A DNA stretch of 64,000 nt from Aporhodopirellula rubra (GCF_014192335.1 NZ_JACHXU010000027.1:1-64000), one strand, 5' to 3'. Positions 46,294 through 55,563 are shown, counted from the stretch's first letter. Notes: generated by a model not told the origin, from the sequence alone. A program made the numbers and translations.

Positions 46294-48482
46294 GTCGGCG
46301 CCGCGCCGGAATCTCACCGTCGCTTTTCCCGTTCCTTGCCGTGCTGATCTGCACGCTGGGGACGTTGATTTTGTTGCTTGCGCTCGTCGCACAACAGGCC
46401 AACGATGCTGCCGTCGCGCAGGTCGAACAGGAAAAGCAGGAGAAACTCGCAGCGGCCGCTGTCGAGGCCGAGATCCCTGTCGCCTCCGCCAAACTGACGC
46501 CGCCAGTATCAACTGCGGACGAAGAGGATGCCACGACGACGATGAGTGCGTCCGTGGCTGAGCGTTTGATCGAGCAGGAGCAATTCCGCGTCAGTCAGTT
46601 GGTGTCTTTCCGCGATGAGCAGACGGCCGAACTCGAGCGAAAACGGGACGAGATCACTCAAATCGAATCGCATATGCGGAAGATCCAAGCGGAGCTCGCT
46701 GAGCTGAACGCGGAGGTCGACACGGCAATGGCTGAGGGTGAAAGCCCGATCGAGAACATTCGCACCGACGAAAAGACACTCGTCCTGATGCGAGAGGAAG
46801 CCGCCAAACTCCGCGCCGAAATTGAAGAACTCGAATCTAGCGAACGTGGCAAAAAACCTCGTGTCGTGATCGTTCCACACCGTGGTCCCAACGGAACTCA
46901 GCGTCGTCCCGTCTACGTCCTCTGCACTGCCGACGGGCTCCAGATTCTCCCCGAAGGGGCGCGGATCACGAAGGCTCAGGCGCTCGCGGCAACCGAGACC
47001 GACAACCCCCGCAGCAATCCACTCGGAGCCGCACTCGGGATCGCCCGCATGCACGCGATGCAACAGTACGGTGATCAACTGCCGCCATACCCGCTGCTGA
47101 TCGTCCGCCCCGATGGCATCTACATGTATCGTGTCGCGAACGCCTTGATGAAAGATTGGGATGACCAGTACGGGTATGAATTGGTGCCCGGCGAAGTCGA
47201 TCTGGCATTCCCCGGCGGGGACAATGTTTTGCGCAAGAACATGGAACTCGCGATTCATGAAGCCGCCGCCCGCAACTATCACTTCGCATCCGGAATCGGT
47301 GGAGGCGGACGTGGCAACGGAAGCGGCGGGTCGGGTTTTGGATCCTCATCGGTCTCAGACCGTTACAACGGCCGCACCGAACAACCGGCCGGTGGATCCT
47401 ACGCCTCTGGTCAATCGGGAATGGGGCAACCGGGAATGTCGCAATCGGACTCGGGACAGTCTTCCGCGGGGCAACCGTATTCCGGGCAACCCCAGAACGC
47501 GGGGCAATACGCGTCGGCGACCCCGCCTCGTGCGGGTGCATCGGGGCGATCCCAGTCACGCCAACCCGCTCGCTCGCTGCCGACACTGTCTGCGCGTGAT
47601 CTCGATCGCCAGGCTCAGTCCAACGGGTTTTCGATGGCGCGTGATCAACAATTCAATTCCATGACCAACGTCTTCGCCGAGCCACCCGGGTCACGCAGTG
47701 GTTCGTACGGTGCCGCGGGGTCTGTCACGTCACAATCCGAAGCACTCAACGATTTCCTGCAAGGCAAAAAGCCTCCGGGGCTCGAAGATGCGGCGGAGTC
47801 GGGAGGCACTCCTGGTGGCTCGGGCTCGGAATCGCAGGGTGACAATTCACCTAGCAGTTCAGCTGCGGGGCAATCGAGTGTTGCCGCCGGAGGATCATCG
47901 ACGGGATCGTCGTCGCAAGCTCCACCGCCGGGCGCTCAACCGGGGCAGGCTGGCCAATCGGCGATGTCTCAATCCTCTTCGCAAAGCCCACATCAGATGA
48001 GCCCGGTCGCGATGAAGTTGAGCGATCCAGGACAATCCGGCGCTGCGAATTCGGCTCAAAGTGGTTCCGCATCGGAACCCAACCAAGACGCCTCTCAGTC
48101 GCCACAATCACCGCAAGTCGCACAAAAAATGGTCCGCCGCGAAGGCAAGGATTGGGCGTTGCCTGATGCCATGCGCGGTATCGGCGGTACCGAGTTTGTT
48201 CGTCCGATTTCGCTGCGTTGTCACCACGACCGTTTCGAATTGGTTGAGCAAGGCCAGGTCGTCCAGACCTTTCGATTCGAACAGCAAGACGTGTATCGTC
48301 CGACGCTTCAGCTCGCCACCGCGATTCGAGATCGTGTGATGGGTTGGGGGGCGACGATGCAGGGCGGCTACTGGAAACCCCAGCTCGAAGTCAGTGTGGG
48401 GCCGCACGCCGAGCAACGCTTTCATGAGCTCGAAATTCTCATGCAAGGCAGCGGAGTTGATGTGGTTAGGAGAACACCATGA
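46290..48482 (+). CDS. ExbD/TolR-like single-helix protein lacking the proton Asp, with large low-complexity domain
   Basis: 730 residues. N-terminal helix SLFPFLAVLICTLGTLILLL (11-30) matches the ExbD/TolR pattern PFIDVMLVLL, but Ala17 takes the place of the essential Asp. Residues about 95-190 are coiled coil. A globular part follows (PRVVIVPHRGPNGTQRRPVY, then PLLIVRPDGIYMYRVANALM, about 190-330), then about 300 residues rich in Ser, Gly, Gln and Pro with GQ repeats (GQPGMSQSDSGQSSAGQP). The C-terminal domain (about 630-730) has ISLRCHHDRFELVEQGQVVQ. Start ATG overlaps the channel gene stop. No annotated family is known to me; the protein should act in the cell envelope. Confidence 0.7.
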   Translation: MSRRRAGISPSLFPFLAVLICTLGTLILLLALVAQQANDAAVAQVEQEKQEKLAAAAVEAEIPVASAKLTPPVSTADEEDATTTMSASVAERLIEQEQFRVSQLVSFRDEQTAELERKRDEITQIESHMRKIQAELAELNAEVDTAMAEGESPIENIRTDEKTLVLMREEAAKLRAEIEELESSERGKKPRVVIVPHRGPNGTQRRPVYVLCTADGLQILPEGARITKAQALAATETDNPRSNPLGAALGIARMHAMQQYGDQLPPYPLLIVRPDGIYMYRVANALMKDWDDQYGYELVPGEVDLAFPGGDNVLRKNMELAIHEAAARNYHFASGIGGGGRGNGSGGSGFGSSSVSDRYNGRTEQPAGGSYASGQSGMGQPGMSQSDSGQSSAGQPYSGQPQNAGQYASATPPRAGASGRSQSRQPARSLPTLSARDLDRQAQSNGFSMARDQQFNSMTNVFAEPPGSRSGSYGAAGSVTSQSEALNDFLQGKKPPGLEDAAESGGTPGGSGSESQGDNSPSSSAAGQSSVAAGGSSTGSSSQAPPPGAQPGQAGQSAMSQSSSQSPHQMSPVAMKLSDPGQSGAANSAQSGSASEPNQDASQSPQSPQVAQKMVRREGKDWALPDAMRGIGGTEFVRPISLRCHHDRFELVEQGQVVQTFRFEQQDVYRPTLQLATAIRDRVMGWGATMQGGYWKPQLEVSVGPHAEQRFHELEILMQGSGVDVVRRTP

Positions 48483-49561
48483 GTGGACGCCGTCGCAGCA
48501 CGCTCGAACTCGGGCACGATGCCTTCCTGGACATTGTCGCCAACTTGGTCGGCATCTTGATCATCCTCGTCGTCGTGTTGGGCACGCAAACCCAGCGGAT
48601 TACGGAGATGTTACGTGACTCCGCGGAATCAGAATTATTGATCGCCGAAGAGGATGCCGCGGTCGTTGATGAACTCGTGCCAGCGCCGGAAAAACCTGTT
48701 GAGGCGGTCGCGTCTCGGGCTCAGCTCGATCAACTCGGCGAGATGGCGATGCGGGCGGCTTCGGCCCAGCGAGATTCGATGCGGATCGAGGCGAATTTGC
48801 GGCGTTACAACGACCAAATCGCTCAACTCTCCGAAGCACGCGGACGCTTGCTCGATTTGAAGAGCATCGCCGAAGCGGCTTGGGAAGAGAAGAAAAGCGA
48901 GCTCGATCAATCCAAAGTTCTCACCGCCAAAGTCCAGCGAGAAATTCGCGAGGTTGAATCTGAAATCGCCGAACTCGCGGGGACCAAGGACCGTTTAGCC
49001 AACGAAGAGGCTCCTCTCGTCGCGGTAGAACATTTGCCCACGCCGATGGCGAAGACTGTCTTCGGTGATGAAATCGACTTCCGTTTGAAAGCCGGCAAGC
49101 TCTCGCTGGTGCCGGTCGAACGGCTGATGGAGGAGATCAAAGAGGACGCTCGGCGGATGACCCCGCGTCCAGGAAAAGATGCGTCGACGGTTGGCCCCGT
49201 TCGGGACTACGTCGCCAACTATGTGGTCGAGCGACAGGTCGGCCGAGTCACGCAAAACGGCAAAACCGCGATGGCGATGGCGACACGGTTAGGCGCCGTC
49301 GCGTTCGAACCTCTCGACGAATCCGTCGGCCAGCCCATTAGTGAAGTGTTGCGGGATCGCAGTTTCCTCGACATCGAACTCGCCGGTCGCGATCCTCACT
49401 CGACGACCATCACCGTTTGGGTTTACCCCGACAGTTTTGGGGAGCTTCGTCAGCTCAAGGAGCACTTGTATCAACGCGGATTCGCAACCGCGGCCAGGCC
49501 TCTGCTGGACGGCCAAGCGATCATTTTCAGCAGCAGCGGAACCAGGTCCAAAGCTCAGTAA
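48479..49561 (+). CDS. ExbD/TolR-like single-helix protein with proton-relay Asp and coiled coil
   Basis: 360 residues. N-terminal helix AFLDIVANLVGILIILVVVL (15-34) aligns with ExbD FIDVMLVLLIIFMV, and Asp18 is in the place of the proton-carrying Asp25 of ExbD. Residues about 70-170 form a coiled coil. The C-terminal part (about 185-360) has FRLKAGKLSLVPVERLMEEI, a PGKDASTVGPVRDYV segment and VWVYPDSFGELRQLKEHLYQ RGF; it appears to share its fold with a portion of the preceding protein. It overlaps that gene by 4 bp. Extracytoplasmic C-terminus is expected from ExbD topology. Confidence 0.75.
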   Translation: MSGRRRSTLELGHDAFLDIVANLVGILIILVVVLGTQTQRITEMLRDSAESELLIAEEDAAVVDELVPAPEKPVEAVASRAQLDQLGEMAMRAASAQRDSMRIEANLRRYNDQIAQLSEARGRLLDLKSIAEAAWEEKKSELDQSKVLTAKVQREIREVESEIAELAGTKDRLANEEAPLVAVEHLPTPMAKTVFGDEIDFRLKAGKLSLVPVERLMEEIKEDARRMTPRPGKDASTVGPVRDYVANYVVERQVGRVTQNGKTAMAMATRLGAVAFEPLDESVGQPISEVLRDRSFLDIELAGRDPHSTTITVWVYPDSFGELRQLKEHLYQRGFATAARPLLDGQAIIFSSSGTRSKAQ

Positions 49562-49708
49562 AGCATTTCGGCATTCCACGTGGGTGTGGCTGTGTGGCGC
49601 GGAAACGCATCGCAATGCAAAGGCACTGCGCAGCAAAGTCCCCGCGAAAAGCAATGCGATAAAAAGGGACTGCGATGGGAGACGCAGTGACGAGAGGCAC
49701 AGCGCAGC

Positions 49709-49748
49709 AAAAAAGGGAGAGTCAAAAACTCTCCCTTTCTTTGTTTTT
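49709..49748. terminator. Bidirectional intrinsic terminator
   Basis: An 11-bp stem (49712-49722 with 49728-49738) and 5-nt loop. On the minus strand it is followed by a TTTTTT run, suiting the rplK operon; on the plus strand by CTTTGTTTTT, suiting the ExbB-like operon. It lies between these convergent units. Confidence 0.9.
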
Positions 49749-49813
49749 AAACACGTCGGGCCATAACCGTCGTGTCACGAGCAATCGCGACTAGCGTTGG
49801 GCGCGGAAGACGC

Positions 49814-50239
49814 TTAGCCTTCGACGACGATGCCCATGCTGCGGGCGGTACCTTCGATCATCATCGCAGCTTGGTCGATGCTGCGGGCGTTGAGGTCTTC
49901 CATCTTCTTTTGGGCGATTTCTTCGCACTGAGCGCGGGTGACCTTACCGACTTTGTCCTTGTTAGGAACGCCGCTGCCCTTGGCGATACCGGCTGCGATT
50001 TTGAGCATCGAAGCTGCTGGAGGGCTCTTGGTGACGAAGTCAAAGCTACGGTCGTTGTAGACGGTAACGATCACGGGGATCGGCGTGCCGTTGTATTCCT
50101 TGGTTCGGTCGTTGAACTGTTGAACGAACTGTCCGAGGTTCACGCCGAACTTACCGAGCGACGTACCTACAGGAGGAGCAGGAGTGGCTTGACCACCAGG
50201 GACTTGGAATTTGGCTTGGCCGGTTACTTGTTTTGCCAT
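49814..50239 (-). CDS. rplK: 50S ribosomal protein L11
   Basis: 141 residues, standard length. Recognised: VTGQAKFQVPGGQATPAPPVGTSLG opening (split here as GQAKFQVPGGQATPAPPVG), NDRTKEYNGTPIPVIVTVY, and the C-terminal rRNA-binding domain with GIAKGSGVPNKDKVGKVTRA and GTARSMGIVVEG. L11 is part of the GTPase-associated centre. It ends the tuf-secE-nusG-rplK unit; rplA, rplJ and rplL do not follow. A 139-bp gap with an AGCTGTTCGC-type repeat copy (50254-50270) separates it from nusG. Confidence 0.98.
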   Translation of the reverse strand: MAKQVTGQAKFQVPGGQATPAPPVGTSLGKFGVNLGQFVQQFNDRTKEYNGTPIPVIVTVYNDRSFDFVTKSPPAASMLKIAAGIAKGSGVPNKDKVGKVTRAQCEEIAQKKMEDLNARSIDQAAMMIEGTARSMGIVVEG

Positions 50240-50378
50240 GGGAAAAAGCTTTTAGCTGTTCGCGACGAGCGATGAGCTCGATCGGGAATTGTGAGTGAGG
50301 TGGAAAAGTAAATAACGAGGGTGAAATCGGACTGTCGAGGCAGCGGGACGGGCGACCGCTTGAGTCACCCGGCGTTTC

Positions 50379-51110
50379 CTAGAGCGGTTCGACTTGCCAG
50401 TGATCGAGTTCCATTGGGACGCTACGGCCGAAGATATTGATGATCACGGTAACGCGTCCGTTGGCTTCGTCGACCACGTCGACTTCCCCTTCTTGATTCT
50501 CGAAATTGCCTTCCTTGACCCGAACACGATCGCCCACTTTGAACGGAATCGCGGTTTTGATCGGAGCGTCTTCTTCGTCGTCGACGAGTGGACGGTTGAT
50601 GAACCGTTCGACGTCATCGGGTTCCATCGGCATCGGTTTGCCCGCGGCACCGGTGAAATCGCTGATCCCGCCCGTTTCGCGAACCAGGAACCAGGTGTCG
50701 TCGTTGATCGACATGTACACCATGATGTAACCGGGCAGCAATTTTCGTTTGCTGATGCGTCGTTTGCCGTCGCGGGTGAACGTGGCGACGTCTTCGGAAG
50801 GGACGACGATCTCGCCAAAGTATTCTTCCATCCCTTCCATCTTGACCCGTTTGCGCAGGGCATCGGCGATGGAATCTTCGCGGTTAAAGGCGACCTTCAG
50901 GATGTACCAATCCATCGGTGCCTCATCGTTCACCTCAGGTTTGGGTGGAGCGTTGGGGTCTACGGGAGCGGCAGGCGGCAACGACGGGGCTGCGGGTGCG
51001 GCGTCCGATGGGGGCGTTGTTTCCAAAGTCGCATCACCAGCGACCTCATCCGTAACGGCGGATTCTTCTTCGCTGACAGTTTCGTTCTCGGTAATGTCGT
51101 TTTCGCTCAC
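50379..51110 (-). CDS. nusG: Transcription termination/antitermination factor NusG
   Basis: 243 residues. Conserved N-terminal NGN domain from about residue 66 (MDWYILKVAFNREDSIADAL, MEEYFGEIVVPSEDV, KLLPGYIMVYMSINDDTWFLV, and a KPMPMEPDDVERF stretch) and a KOW domain (FKVGDRVRVKEGNFENQEGE). Residues 1-65 are an acidic then Pro/Ala-rich extension not present in E. coli NusG (181 aa), and are probably disordered. It binds RNA polymerase and links it to Rho or S10. ATG overlaps the secE stop by 4 bp. Confidence 0.97.
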   Translation of the reverse strand: MSENDITENETVSEEESAVTDEVAGDATLETTPPSDAAPAAPSLPPAAPVDPNAPPKPEVNDEAPMDWYILKVAFNREDSIADALRKRVKMEGMEEYFGEIVVPSEDVATFTRDGKRRISKRKLLPGYIMVYMSINDDTWFLVRETGGISDFTGAAGKPMPMEPDDVERFINRPLVDDEEDAPIKTAIPFKVGDRVRVKEGNFENQEGEVDVVDEANGRVTVIINIFGRSVPMELDHWQVEPL

Positions 51111-51553
51111 GAAGTGACTCTGAGGGTGCTAAAGATGAACTGCCAAATGACGTCAAACGCAAACAGCGTGATGGCGAGGAAAAAGATGGTGAAGATGACG
51201 ACGATCGCTGCCCGTTTCAGTTCATCCTTGCTCGGCCAGGTCACCTTGTTCATTTCGGCTTCGACAGCGATCAGAAAATCTGCGAATCGAGGCCAGTTGA
51301 CTACGCGGAAACCGAACCAAAGTCCTGCGGCCAACAAAACCCCGGCGATCGACCGTGCGACGATCGCGTTTTCCATAATCGTGGGGAGAAAACCGTACAG
51401 ACGCCAGCAACCCAATGCGACAATCACGAAAACCGCAAGAGCGGTCAATTGCCGAACAATTCGGCCTTGATTCGGCTTGTAGACGTTGGTGTGGAACAGT
51501 TCGCTCGCCAACGGAGCGCCTGCTGCACCTGATTGAGTTATATCTTTTGACAT
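51107..51553 (-). CDS. secE: Preprotein translocase subunit SecE
   Basis: 148 residues. The conserved amphipathic helix and membrane segment are at the C-terminus: EMNKVTWPSKDELKRAAIVV then IFTIFFLAITLFAFDVIWQF. Two additional membrane helices precede it (TALAVFVIVALGCWRLYGFL and IAGVLLAAGLWFGFRVV), so it is a three-helix SecE like that of E. coli, plus a 40-residue N-terminal tail. It is part of the SecYEG channel. Coupled to nusG by a 4-bp overlap. Confidence 0.96.
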   Translation of the reverse strand: MSKDITQSGAAGAPLASELFHTNVYKPNQGRIVRQLTALAVFVIVALGCWRLYGFLPTIMENAIVARSIAGVLLAAGLWFGFRVVNWPRFADFLIAVEAEMNKVTWPSKDELKRAAIVVIFTIFFLAITLFAFDVIWQFIFSTLRVTS

Positions 51554-51679
51554 CCCTTAGGTCCTTCCCGGCCAATCGTTCGGCAGGATTTGAAAACTCT
51601 TTCCGTCGGCATCCTGCGAACGGAACTGCAATGATCGGCACCATCGCAGCGGCACCCGATCCGGATATTTGATTAAAAG

Positions 51680-51752
51680 CAGGGGCGGCGAGAGTCGAAC
51701 TCACAACCGCTGGTTTTGGAAACCAGTGCTCTGCCAATTGAGCTACGCCCCT
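51680..51752 (-). tRNA. tRNA-Trp (CCA)
   Basis: Full cloverleaf on the minus strand: acceptor AGGGGCG/CGCCCCT, D-arm with GCTCAATTGGCAGAGC, anticodon loop TTCCAAA giving CCA, T-arm GTTCGACTC, discriminator G as usual for tRNA-Trp. The CCA end is not encoded. It lies between tuf and secE on the same strand, as in several bacterial tuf-secE regions. Confidence 0.95.
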
Positions 51753-51811
51753 GTGAGATTTCAATTCGGTATTCGCCGGAGCGATTTGATGAACTGAATT
51801 CTCTCAACGGT

Positions 51812-51853
51812 ATGTTAACAAAATGCCGGAGCATGTTAACGAATTGCCGAAGC
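51812..51853. repeat. Two tandem 21-bp repeats downstream of tuf
   Basis: Units at 51812-51832 and 51833-51853 start with ATGTTAAC and share ATGTTAACxAAxTGCCGxAGC; they differ at three of 21 positions. They lie between tuf and tRNA-Trp and may form part of the tuf 3' processing or termination region. Function unknown. Confidence 0.75.
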
Positions 51854-51948
51854 CCTGGATGGCGAACTGGCCGCAATCCAAGGCTTTCTGGGCTGATTCT
51901 AACGAATGAAGGCTGAAAGCTAAATGCTAAAAGCGATCCAACGTTCTT

Positions 51949-53145
<1,197 letters not shown>

Positions 53146-53383
53146 GCTGATTCACCTACAATCGCGACCTGCACCACTACTCCCGCTGAGATACGCTCTG
53201 CGAAAGCCCTCCTCGCCCGCGACCGTGTTCACACCCACGGTGGACCGCTGACGACTCGGCCGTGCCGATCGCATTCGATCTATAAAAATCGAAACGAAAC
53301 GGAAATGTTTGGTCGTCCCGTATCTGAAAAGATCAGCCGCGTGATTTGCACGCTGGATAAACTGATCTGCCGGACGACCCGAA

Positions 53384-53455
53384 AGCTGCTGATGGGATTT
53401 GAACCCATGACCTCATCCTTACCAAGGAGGCGCTCTACCCCTGAGCTACAGCAGC
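53384..53455 (-). tRNA. tRNA-Thr (GGT)
   Basis: Acceptor GCTGCTG/CAGCAGC, anticodon loop TTGGTAA giving GGT, T-loop GGTTCAAATCC, discriminator U. The anticodon stem has one C-U mismatch at the 28-42 position; the remaining four pairs are normal. Immediately upstream of tuf. Confidence 0.93.
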
Positions 53456-53462
53456 AAAAAAA

Positions 53463-53552
53463 GCTGCTAGCGAACGGCTTGTTGCGTTTGATTCGCCTCG
53501 CAGTGAATGCTGCTGACGGTGAGCCAAACGCTAAGAGCTGTTCGCTAGTAGC
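53463..53552. repeat. Inverted repeat between tRNA-Gly and tRNA-Thr
   Basis: 53463-53479 and the reverse complement of 53536-53552 agree at 15 of 17 positions (core AGCxGTTCGCTAGxAGC). The repeats face each other across 56 bp in the tRNA precursor spacer, and could pair in the transcript. A related copy (about 14/17) is at 50254-50270 upstream of rplK. Confidence 0.7.
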
Positions 53553-53562
53553 TTCTCTATTA

Positions 53563-53633
53563 AGCGGGTGAAGGGAATCGAACCCTCGTATTCAGCTTGG
53601 AAGGCTGCTGCTCTACCATTGAGCTACACCCGC
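53563..53633 (-). tRNA. tRNA-Gly (TCC)
   Basis: Acceptor GCGGGTG/CACCCGC, anticodon loop CTTCCAA giving TCC, T-loop GGTTCGATTCC, discriminator U as in bacterial tRNA-Gly. No encoded CCA. Confidence 0.94.
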
Positions 53634-53717
53634 GAGAAAAAATCGGCGGCGAAAAGTTCGTGATTTGCTGTCAATGAAAGCTAATCGTGAGTCTTTCGTT
53701 ACCAACCGCTTCTCAAA

Positions 53718-53799
53718 TGGGGGCTACAGGATTCGAACCTGTGTAGGCATAGCCAGCGGATTTACAGTCCGCCCCCTTTAACCACTCGGGCAAACCCCC
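53718..53799 (-). tRNA. tRNA-Tyr (GTA)
   Basis: Acceptor GGGGGTT/AGCCCCC, anticodon loop with CTGTAAA giving GTA, long variable arm, T-loop GGTTCGAATCC, discriminator A. A class II tRNA of 82 nt. Confidence 0.95.
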
Positions 53800-53998
53800 A
53801 AAAAATCGTCTGTTAGTTACTTCGTTGTGGCGAGGTCAATGCCATTCGCCACGACGTGCGTCATGGAAAACTCTTCTAGTCTGTTTCGACGGGTCTCGGC
53901 GATTAATTGCGTATTAACCGCGAATTGCGTCTTTTTTACTTTGGTTGTCTGTCGGCACCCACGAAAAACGGCTTTCGCGGTGTCTGTCTCGTCCCAAG

Positions 53999-54071
53999 AG
54001 CCAACGGAGGGATTCGAACCCACGACCGGCTGATTACAAATCAGCTGCTCTGCCAACTGAGCTACGTTGGC
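53999..54071 (-). tRNA. tRNA-Thr (TGT)
   Basis: Acceptor GCCAACG/CGTTGGC, anticodon loop TTTGTAA giving TGT, T-loop GGTTCGAATCC, discriminator U. First gene of the tRNA-tuf transcript. Confidence 0.95.
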
Positions 54072-54096
54072 CGCTGTTGCCGACCAGGGAAGGCAG

Positions 54097-54124
54097 AGTG
54101 TACCGATCCGCCGTTTGGGAACAA
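54097..54124 (-). promoter_or_regulatory. Candidate promoter of the tRNA-tuf operon
   Basis: On the minus strand a TTGTTC (54119-54124) and a TACACT (54097-54102) are separated by 16 bp, and a T-rich tract (near 54148-54165) lies upstream in the position of an UP element. The first tRNA begins 25 bp downstream of the -10. The -35 match is only 3 of 6. Confidence 0.4.
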
Positions 54125-54569
54125 GACGGAATTGAACCAAAATAGGGACTGAAAAACAAAAAAAACGGTTGTAGTGGCCCTCTGCCGGGCAACGGAGCCG
54201 TCATCATCGCATGGGGTTCGCCTTCAGGCGGCGTCATCGGCTGTTTTCGACGCAGTCAGTGGAGTGGTTATTTGAGAGATGACGGATCTGCAAAACGAGA
54301 GCATGTCGACGCTCAAAGAGGCTCCCGTCCGCTGGGGGCCAGTTGTCGTGTCCTGGTAGGAAACGTGATTCGCGTCTCTCGCAAGAGCATTTGATGTTGA
54401 TTCGTCGTCAGGGAAATTCTGTTGGTGGGCGTGATCGTGTTCGCGGCCTTTGGTGTGCTGCTTGTGTCCTGGTGGGCTGCTAAATTGGGATTGCTGGACT
54501 GCTATTTTAAAGCTGCTTGCCTCGTCGGCACCTTTTCCACCGCCACGCACCTTGGTATCACCTTCGAGA
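54125..54569. other. Region between the tRNA-tuf promoter and rsmG
   Basis: About 445 bp. Divergent spacer carrying the rsmG promoter. A minus-strand frame overlapping the rsmG start has no recognisable protein character. Nothing else identified. Confidence 0.4.
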
Positions 54570-55322
54570 ATGACCGATCCAACCGAAAATAATGACCTCG
54601 AAGACACTTTCGAGTCCGCCCTCCTGCGATATGGGATGCAGCTCGACGAGCCGCTGGCTGAGCCTTTGCGTCGATATGCGGAACTAATGTGGAAGTTCAA
54701 TGAACAGTTGAACCTCACCCGGCACACGACGTGGGACCTATATGTTGGGCGAGATCTGCGAGATTGTTTGCAGCTCGCTCATTTGATTCAGCCCGACGAG
54801 GCCGTGCTCGACCTGGGCAGTGGCAACGGGGTTCCCGGCATCCCGTTGGCGATCCTTCGTCCCGATGTGGATGTTTCATTGGCCGAATCCGTCGGAAAAC
54901 GTGCCAAAGTTCTCGACGAGTTGGTGACGGAACTGAATCTGAGCGTCCCCGTCTACGCCTCACGGGGAGAGCATTTGCTAGAGGACTTCCGCTTCACGAC
55001 GATTGTCAGCCGGGCAGTCGGGAGTCTGATGAAGTTTTGCAAATGGGTCGAACCGCACTGGAGCAGTTTTGATCGGCTGTTGTTGGTCAAAGGGCCGCGA
55101 TGGGTCGAGGAACGAGCCGAAGCCCGGCACTACGGAGTGCTCAAAGAATTCGATCTGCGGGTGCTCGCGAGCTACCCGCTCGGTATTCCCACCGCGGAGG
55201 ATGAGGAATCGGGTGCCGCTGCCGATCGTGGCGATGAAGTCCTTGATGATGACGACGATGTGTCCGATCTCGAGGGTCAGGGCGTAATTTTGCAGTTGTC
55301 ACGCAAGGGGCGTTTTGCCTAG
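54570..55322 (+). CDS. rsmG: 16S rRNA (guanine527-N7) methyltransferase
   Basis: 250 residues from ATG 54570; a longer frame to 54450 adds a Cys/Pro-rich stretch without support. Characteristic RsmG order: a helical N-terminus with KFNEQLNLTRHTTWDLYVG, the SAM motif LDLGSGNGVPGIPLAI, VDVSLAESVGKRAKVLDELV, and the catalytic IVSRAVGSLMKF. Residues about 205-235 are a very acidic insertion (DDDDDVSD) before the last strand, unlike E. coli. No mnmG or parAB gene neighbours it. Confidence 0.92.
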   Translation: MTDPTENNDLEDTFESALLRYGMQLDEPLAEPLRRYAELMWKFNEQLNLTRHTTWDLYVGRDLRDCLQLAHLIQPDEAVLDLGSGNGVPGIPLAILRPDVDVSLAESVGKRAKVLDELVTELNLSVPVYASRGEHLLEDFRFTTIVSRAVGSLMKFCKWVEPHWSSFDRLLLVKGPRWVEERAEARHYGVLKEFDLRVLASYPLGIPTAEDEESGAAADRGDEVLDDDDDVSDLEGQGVILQLSRKGRFA

Positions 55323-55563
55323 CCATGTTGCCCGCCTGTTGAATTTTTCGCGGTCAACTATACTTTTGGGCCCTTAGGGGTTCGGTGGTTTGCGGTTGCG
55401 CGGTCGAATAGGTAAAAGGCTCCGTGGTCGAATGTGATCGCCGGTCGGGTGTCGGAAACCGCTGTGCCGTGATCCGGTTGCCCGCCACGTCGAGTTCATC
55501 GCACGTCGAACCTCCACTCTTCTTTCATTTTCCCATTACTCGCCCCCTGGCTCAACGCTTCCT
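55323..55563 (+). promoter_or_regulatory. Upstream region of cysD
   Basis: 241 bp containing the presumptive cysD promoter. A TATACT occurs near 55358 but with no well-spaced -35 box. No hairpin or RNA element recognised. Confidence 0.4.

Noticed and set aside
44767..48482. Flagellar MotAB stator
   Set aside because: No OmpA-like peptidoglycan-binding domain and no flagellar genes nearby; the helix aligns with ExbD rather than with MotB.
44767..49561. Zorya (ZorAB) anti-phage system
   Set aside because: The channel protein and coiled-coil partners resemble ZorA in general layout, but there is no OmpA/MotB peptidoglycan-binding domain and no ZorC, ZorD or ZorE gene.
54224..54727. Minus-strand frame overlapping the rsmG start
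   Set aside because: No motif support, and rsmG from ATG 54570 is clear; treated as intergenic sequence.
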